Source: an uncultured Clostridia bacterium (GTDB lineage Bacteria > Bacillota_A > Clostridia > TANB77 > CAG-508). From it: a stretch of 8,559 nt of DNA. The DNA lies in NCBI GenBank assembly GCA_947594095.1, contig CANQEA010000057.1, positions 1 to 8,559 on the forward strand. The letters are read 5' to 3'. A program made the translations under genes and the position numbers. How positions within the stretch are numbered: the stretch's first letter is position 1; each line of letters opens with the position of its first letter. Of this stretch, positions 5,836 through 8,559 are shown piece after piece. Under the pieces are notes generated by a model. It did not search any database. It saw only the letters and a program-made list of their open reading frames with translations, and was not told the DNA's origin.

Positions 5836-8188
5836 ATATTTTAAGTATTTTATAAAATAATATACTAAGTAATGTAAAATTCAAAAGAGAAATTAATATT
5901 ATTTTTATAATAATTGAAATTAGTGGAACAAGAGGAACTATTGTAAACCACCAATCAAGTAAAGTAAGACCTGCAATAAATAATGTGCTTAATATAATTG
6001 CAAGCAAAAGTCTAAATATAGAAAAAGGAAGTTTACTATTTTCGCTTTTTCTTGATTTAGCAAGTGTAAATAGTAGTATAATACCTGAAATACCTGTTGC
6101 AATAACACACAATGTAGAATATTCTGCACTAGAGATTACATTGTATAACCTTAATACAGAAAGAACAATTATATTTATTACAACAGTTAAGCCACAAGGG
6201 AGTGCACGTGAAAGTATATTTTTCATAAAGTTTCCATGAATTCTTTCTTTATTTGGTTCTAATGCAAGTATAAATGAAGGTATACCAATTGTAACTATGC
6301 TAATTAAACTTAATTGTATAGGTGCAAATGGATATGCAGTTCCAATAAATAAGAATAGAAAAGCAAGTATTGTTGAATATATAGTTTTTACTAAAAACAG
6401 TGAGGCAGAACGCTCAATATTATTTATTGTTCTTCGTCCTTCGGAAACTACTTTTGGCATAGAAGCAAAATTAGAATCTAATAAAATAAGTTGTGAAACA
6501 GATTTAGTTGCATCACTACCATTTGCCATAGCTATACTACAATCTGCTTTTTTCAATGCTAAAACATCATTTACTCCATCACCTGTCATTGCAACAGTTT
6601 TTCCCTTTTCTTGAAGTGCTAAAACAATTGCTTCTTTTTGAGTAGGAGAAACTCTACCAAATATAGTATATTTTGTTACAATATCTTGTATATTTTCTTT
6701 ATCTGAAATAGTAGATAAATCAATATATTTATCATAATCTTTAATTCCGACTTGTTTTGCAATTTGAGAAACAGTAATTGGATTATCTCCAGATATTATC
6801 TTAATATCTACACCTTGATTTTCAAAATAAGCAAGTGTATTTGATGCTTCTTTTCTGATTTTATCAGAAATCAAAATTAAACCTATAACATCTAATGAAT
6901 TTGGTAATTGCTTGTTTTCAAAATTTTCTGAAGAATGAGAAAGGACAAGTACTCTGTAATCTTTAGTATATGATTTTATTTGTTCTTCATAATTTGAAAA
7001 ATTATTTTTTAACACAAATTCTGGAGCGCCTATTACATAACTTCCATTGTTTTCAAAATTAATTCCAGACCACTTTGTTTGAGAAGAAAAAGGAACTTGT
7101 GAATTTGATGTCCATTTTTCTTTAATTTCAGGATATTTGTTTCTAATTGCTTCTATTGTTGAGTTATTATCTTGAGAATATAAGCCTATATTTGCTAAAA
7201 TATTTTCTATCTCTTTTTTATCTTTATTTATTGGTACAATATCTTTTACTTCCATTGTTCCTTCTGTTAAAGTGCCTGTTTTATCTAAGCAAAGAGTATC
7301 AACACGTGCAAGAGTTTCTATACAATAAAGTTCTTGAACTAATACTTTAGACCTAGATAATCTAATTACACTTACTGCTAAAACTGTGCTAGTTAGAAGT
7401 ACTAAGCCTTCTGGTATCATAGCAATAACTGCTGCAACTGTTTTTTCAACTGCATGCTGAATAGTAATATCTGGAAGCTGAAGTTGACGGTAAAATAAAA
7501 TTATGCCAAGTGGGATTATTATAAAACTCAAAAATTTAATTATCTTTTTTAAAGAAGTCATAATTTCTGAATTTACTTTTTTAATATATTTTGCACCACT
7601 TGATATTTTTGCTGTATAGTTATCTGAACCAATATGTTCTATTTGTGCAATACACTTTCCACTAACAATAAAACTACCAGATAAAATTTTATCTCCTTTA
7701 TGTTTTGTAATTAAGTCTGGCTCACCTGTTATAAATGATTCATTTACTTGTACCTCGCCATCTAAGATAAGAGAATCAGCAGAAATTTGATTACCAGTAT
7801 TTAATTCTACTATATCATCTAATACTAAATCATATATAGAAATTTCTTGATGTTTTCCGTTTCTAATTACTATTGCTTTACTACTTGCCATAATAGACAG
7901 TTTATCTATTATTCTTTTTGAATGTATTTCTTGAAAGGTACTAATTGCAGTATTAATAATTGCAATTAAAAGAAAAAACATGTTTTTATAAGAGCCAACT
8001 AAAAATAGGGCAATACCTAGAAATAAATTTAAAAAGTTGAATAATGTAAAAAAGTTATCTATTAAAATTCTCTTTATAGATTTTGTAGGAACAGATGTGT
8101 CGTTATTTACTAAATTGTTTGATTTTCTTTGTTCTACTTCATCATCAGTTAATCCTATGTTTATATCTATTATTTTTTCTTCATTCAT
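5834..8188 (-). CDS. P-type cation-transporting ATPase, CtpE-like
   Basis: A 784-residue P-type ATPase that should pump cations across the cell membrane using ATP. In order: an actuator domain with TGEP (154-157), helix 4 with MIPEGLVLLTS (257-267), the phosphorylation site DKTGTLT (302-308), a nucleotide-domain motif IGAPE (386-390) where KGAPE is usual, and the hinge TGDGVND (535-541). Further helices run from about 580 to the end. The motifs IPEGLVLLTS, LVQEL-IE-LARVD and SIVTIGIPSF-LALEPN resemble mycobacterial CtpE, reported to import calcium, and the Listeria YfgQ group. There is no N-terminal heavy-metal domain, which argues against a copper or cadmium pump. Calcium is the best guess for the ion, by homology only. 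The ribosome site AAGGAG (8202-8197) lies eight bases before the ATG. The gene stands alone with its own promoter and terminator. Confidence 0.92.
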   Translation of the reverse strand: MNEEKIIDINIGLTDDEVEQRKSNNLVNNDTSVPTKSIKRILIDNFFTLFNFLNLFLGIALFLVGSYKNMFFLLIAIINTAISTFQEIHSKRIIDKLSIMASSKAIVIRNGKHQEISIYDLVLDDIVELNTGNQISADSLILDGEVQVNESFITGEPDLITKHKGDKILSGSFIVSGKCIAQIEHIGSDNYTAKISSGAKYIKKVNSEIMTSLKKIIKFLSFIIIPLGIILFYRQLQLPDITIQHAVEKTVAAVIAMIPEGLVLLTSTVLAVSVIRLSRSKVLVQELYCIETLARVDTLCLDKTGTLTEGTMEVKDIVPINKDKKEIENILANIGLYSQDNNSTIEAIRNKYPEIKEKWTSNSQVPFSSQTKWSGINFENNGSYVIGAPEFVLKNNFSNYEEQIKSYTKDYRVLVLSHSSENFENKQLPNSLDVIGLILISDKIRKEASNTLAYFENQGVDIKIISGDNPITVSQIAKQVGIKDYDKYIDLSTISDKENIQDIVTKYTIFGRVSPTQKEAIVLALQEKGKTVAMTGDGVNDVLALKKADCSIAMANGSDATKSVSQLILLDSNFASMPKVVSEGRRTINNIERSASLFLVKTIYSTILAFLFLFIGTAYPFAPIQLSLISIVTIGIPSFILALEPNKERIHGNFMKNILSRALPCGLTVVINIIVLSVLRLYNVISSAEYSTLCVIATGISGIILLFTLAKSRKSENSKLPFSIFRLLLAIILSTLFIAGLTLLDWWFTIVPLVPLISIIIKIILISLLNFTLLSILFYKILKI

Positions 8189-8227
8189 TTGAGCTACTCC
8201 TTGTATATTTTGTTTTACTTCCTAATT

Positions 8228-8256
8228 ATTATAATATAATAAAACAAATATATCAA
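8228..8256 (-). promoter_or_regulatory. Sigma-A promoter of the P-type ATPase gene
   Basis: On the minus strand TTGATA (8256-8251) and a consensus TATAAT (8233-8228) are separated by 17 bases. The start would be near 8221, giving a leader of about 33 bases before the ATG at 8188, with the ribosome site AAGGAG in place. I see no riboswitch-like structure in so short a leader. Confidence 0.7.
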
Positions 8257-8334
8257 GCATTTTTTAGTAACCATAAGTGGTAACAAATAATAAAAAAATG
8301 CAATATAATATATAAAAGAAATGGAGGGAATAAA

Positions 8335-8484
8335 ATGATTAGACTATTAAGAAAAACATTTGCTGTATGTTTAATAGGCTTAGGATTAGGAATTTTATTG
8401 GTTTTATTGCTTCCAGTAACAGGCTGGTTATTCTTAATTGGAGTAATCGTAATTTGTGTTGGATTTATGTGGCTTGCATGTTAG
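8335..8484 (+). CDS. Small two-helix membrane protein upstream of spoVM
   Basis: A 49-residue frame starting with MIRLLRK. It has a short basic N-terminus, then two hydrophobic, Gly-rich segments (about 8-27 and 30-48) separated by P-V-T-G, and ends in W-L-A-C. This predicts a membrane hairpin with the N-terminus inside. The ribosome site GGAGGG (8323-8328) lies six bases before the ATG, which strongly supports translation. The stop codon is 16 bases before the spoVM start, so the two are cotranscribed and this protein may act in sporulation. I do not recognise the family. A TATAAT at 8304-8309 could be a -10 box, but no good -35 and no clear sigma-E promoter is visible. Confidence 0.8.
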   Translation: MIRLLRKTFAVCLIGLGLGILLVLLLPVTGWLFLIGVIVICVGFMWLAC

Positions 8485-8500
8485 AAAAGGAGGGATACAT

Positions 8501-8559
8501 ATGACAGTTGTTGTTAAAAAAGTTCCTAAATTTTTAAGGGGATTTGTAAAATTGATTTT
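8501..8559 (+). CDS. spoVM: Stage V sporulation protein M, 3' end outside the window
   Basis: Nineteen codons and two bases are present before the right edge. The residues align without gaps to B. subtilis SpoVM (26 residues): shared are K7, P9, K10, F11, L12, G14 and V16, giving KVPKFLRGFVK against KLPKFLGGIVR. SpoVM is an amphipathic peptide that binds the convex outer forespore membrane and anchors the coat ATPase SpoIVA; Pro9 is important for correct localisation and is kept. Several substitutions at 2-6 (T-V-V-V-K) are of the sort seen in clostridial forms. The ribosome site AAAGGAGGG (8486-8494) is near-perfect and six bases from the ATG. The call rests on a short but position-exact match; the missing C-terminus could confirm it. 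Confidence 0.82.
   Translation, partial: MTVVVKKVPKFLRGFVKLI

Noticed and set aside
5985..6614. Plus-strand open frames opposite the P-type ATPase gene
   Set aside because: They lie fully inside a convincing conserved minus-strand gene, have no ribosome sites and resemble no known protein.
8267..8284. Near-palindrome and GTAAC direct repeat in the divergent region before the small membrane protein gene
   Set aside because: Only a 4-bp ACCA/TGGT core pairs and the direct repeat is five bases, which chance explains.
8304..8309. TATAAT as promoter -10 for the small gene and spoVM
   Set aside because: No acceptable -35 lies 16-18 bases upstream and no sigma-E match is clear, so it was not listed as a promoter.

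Overview
The window looks like chromosomal DNA from a very A+T-rich, endospore-forming low-GC Firmicute, most likely one of the Clostridia. Three things point there: strong AGGAGG-type ribosome sites before most genes, near-consensus sigma-A promoters, and two sporulation genes, spoIIM and a right-edge fragment that reads as spoVM. The organism itself cannot be named from this sequence. No tRNA, rRNA, CRISPR array or insertion sequence was seen.

Layout. Positions 1-23 hold the first codons of a minus-strand gene that leaves the left edge. A divergent intergenic region (24-208) carries a perfect 16-bp inverted repeat and a good promoter for an AAA/DUF4143-type ATPase gene (209-1462). The RNase HI gene rnhA (1492-1926) follows closely. 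A fresh sigma-A promoter (1958-1986) then starts a gene for a degenerate HD-GYP-like protein (2031-2837), followed 21 bases later by an endonuclease Q-like PHP-domain protein (2859-4055). spoIIM (4129-4770) comes next, with its ribosome site buried in a 13-bp hairpin. xerD (4905-5783) has its own promoter. A bidirectional terminator (about 5802-5835) separates xerD from a convergent CtpE-like P-type cation ATPase gene (5834-8188, minus). A second divergent region (8189-8334) leads to a 49-residue two-helix membrane protein gene (8335-8484) and then the start of spoVM (8501 to the edge).

How the genes fit together. RNase HI (RNA:DNA hybrids), the EndoQ-like enzyme (deaminated bases) and XerD (chromosome dimer resolution) are genome-maintenance functions. 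SpoIIM (engulfment) and SpoVM (coat anchoring on the forespore) act in the mother cell during sporulation. spoIIM and xerD are also near each other in Bacillus subtilis, so this part looks like conserved core chromosome, not a mobile island. The least explained items are the degenerate HD-GYP protein beside the EndoQ-like gene, the hairpin over the spoIIM ribosome site, the large inverted repeat between two divergent promoters, and the small membrane protein joined to spoVM. I did not find a convincing multi-gene system of an unknown kind.
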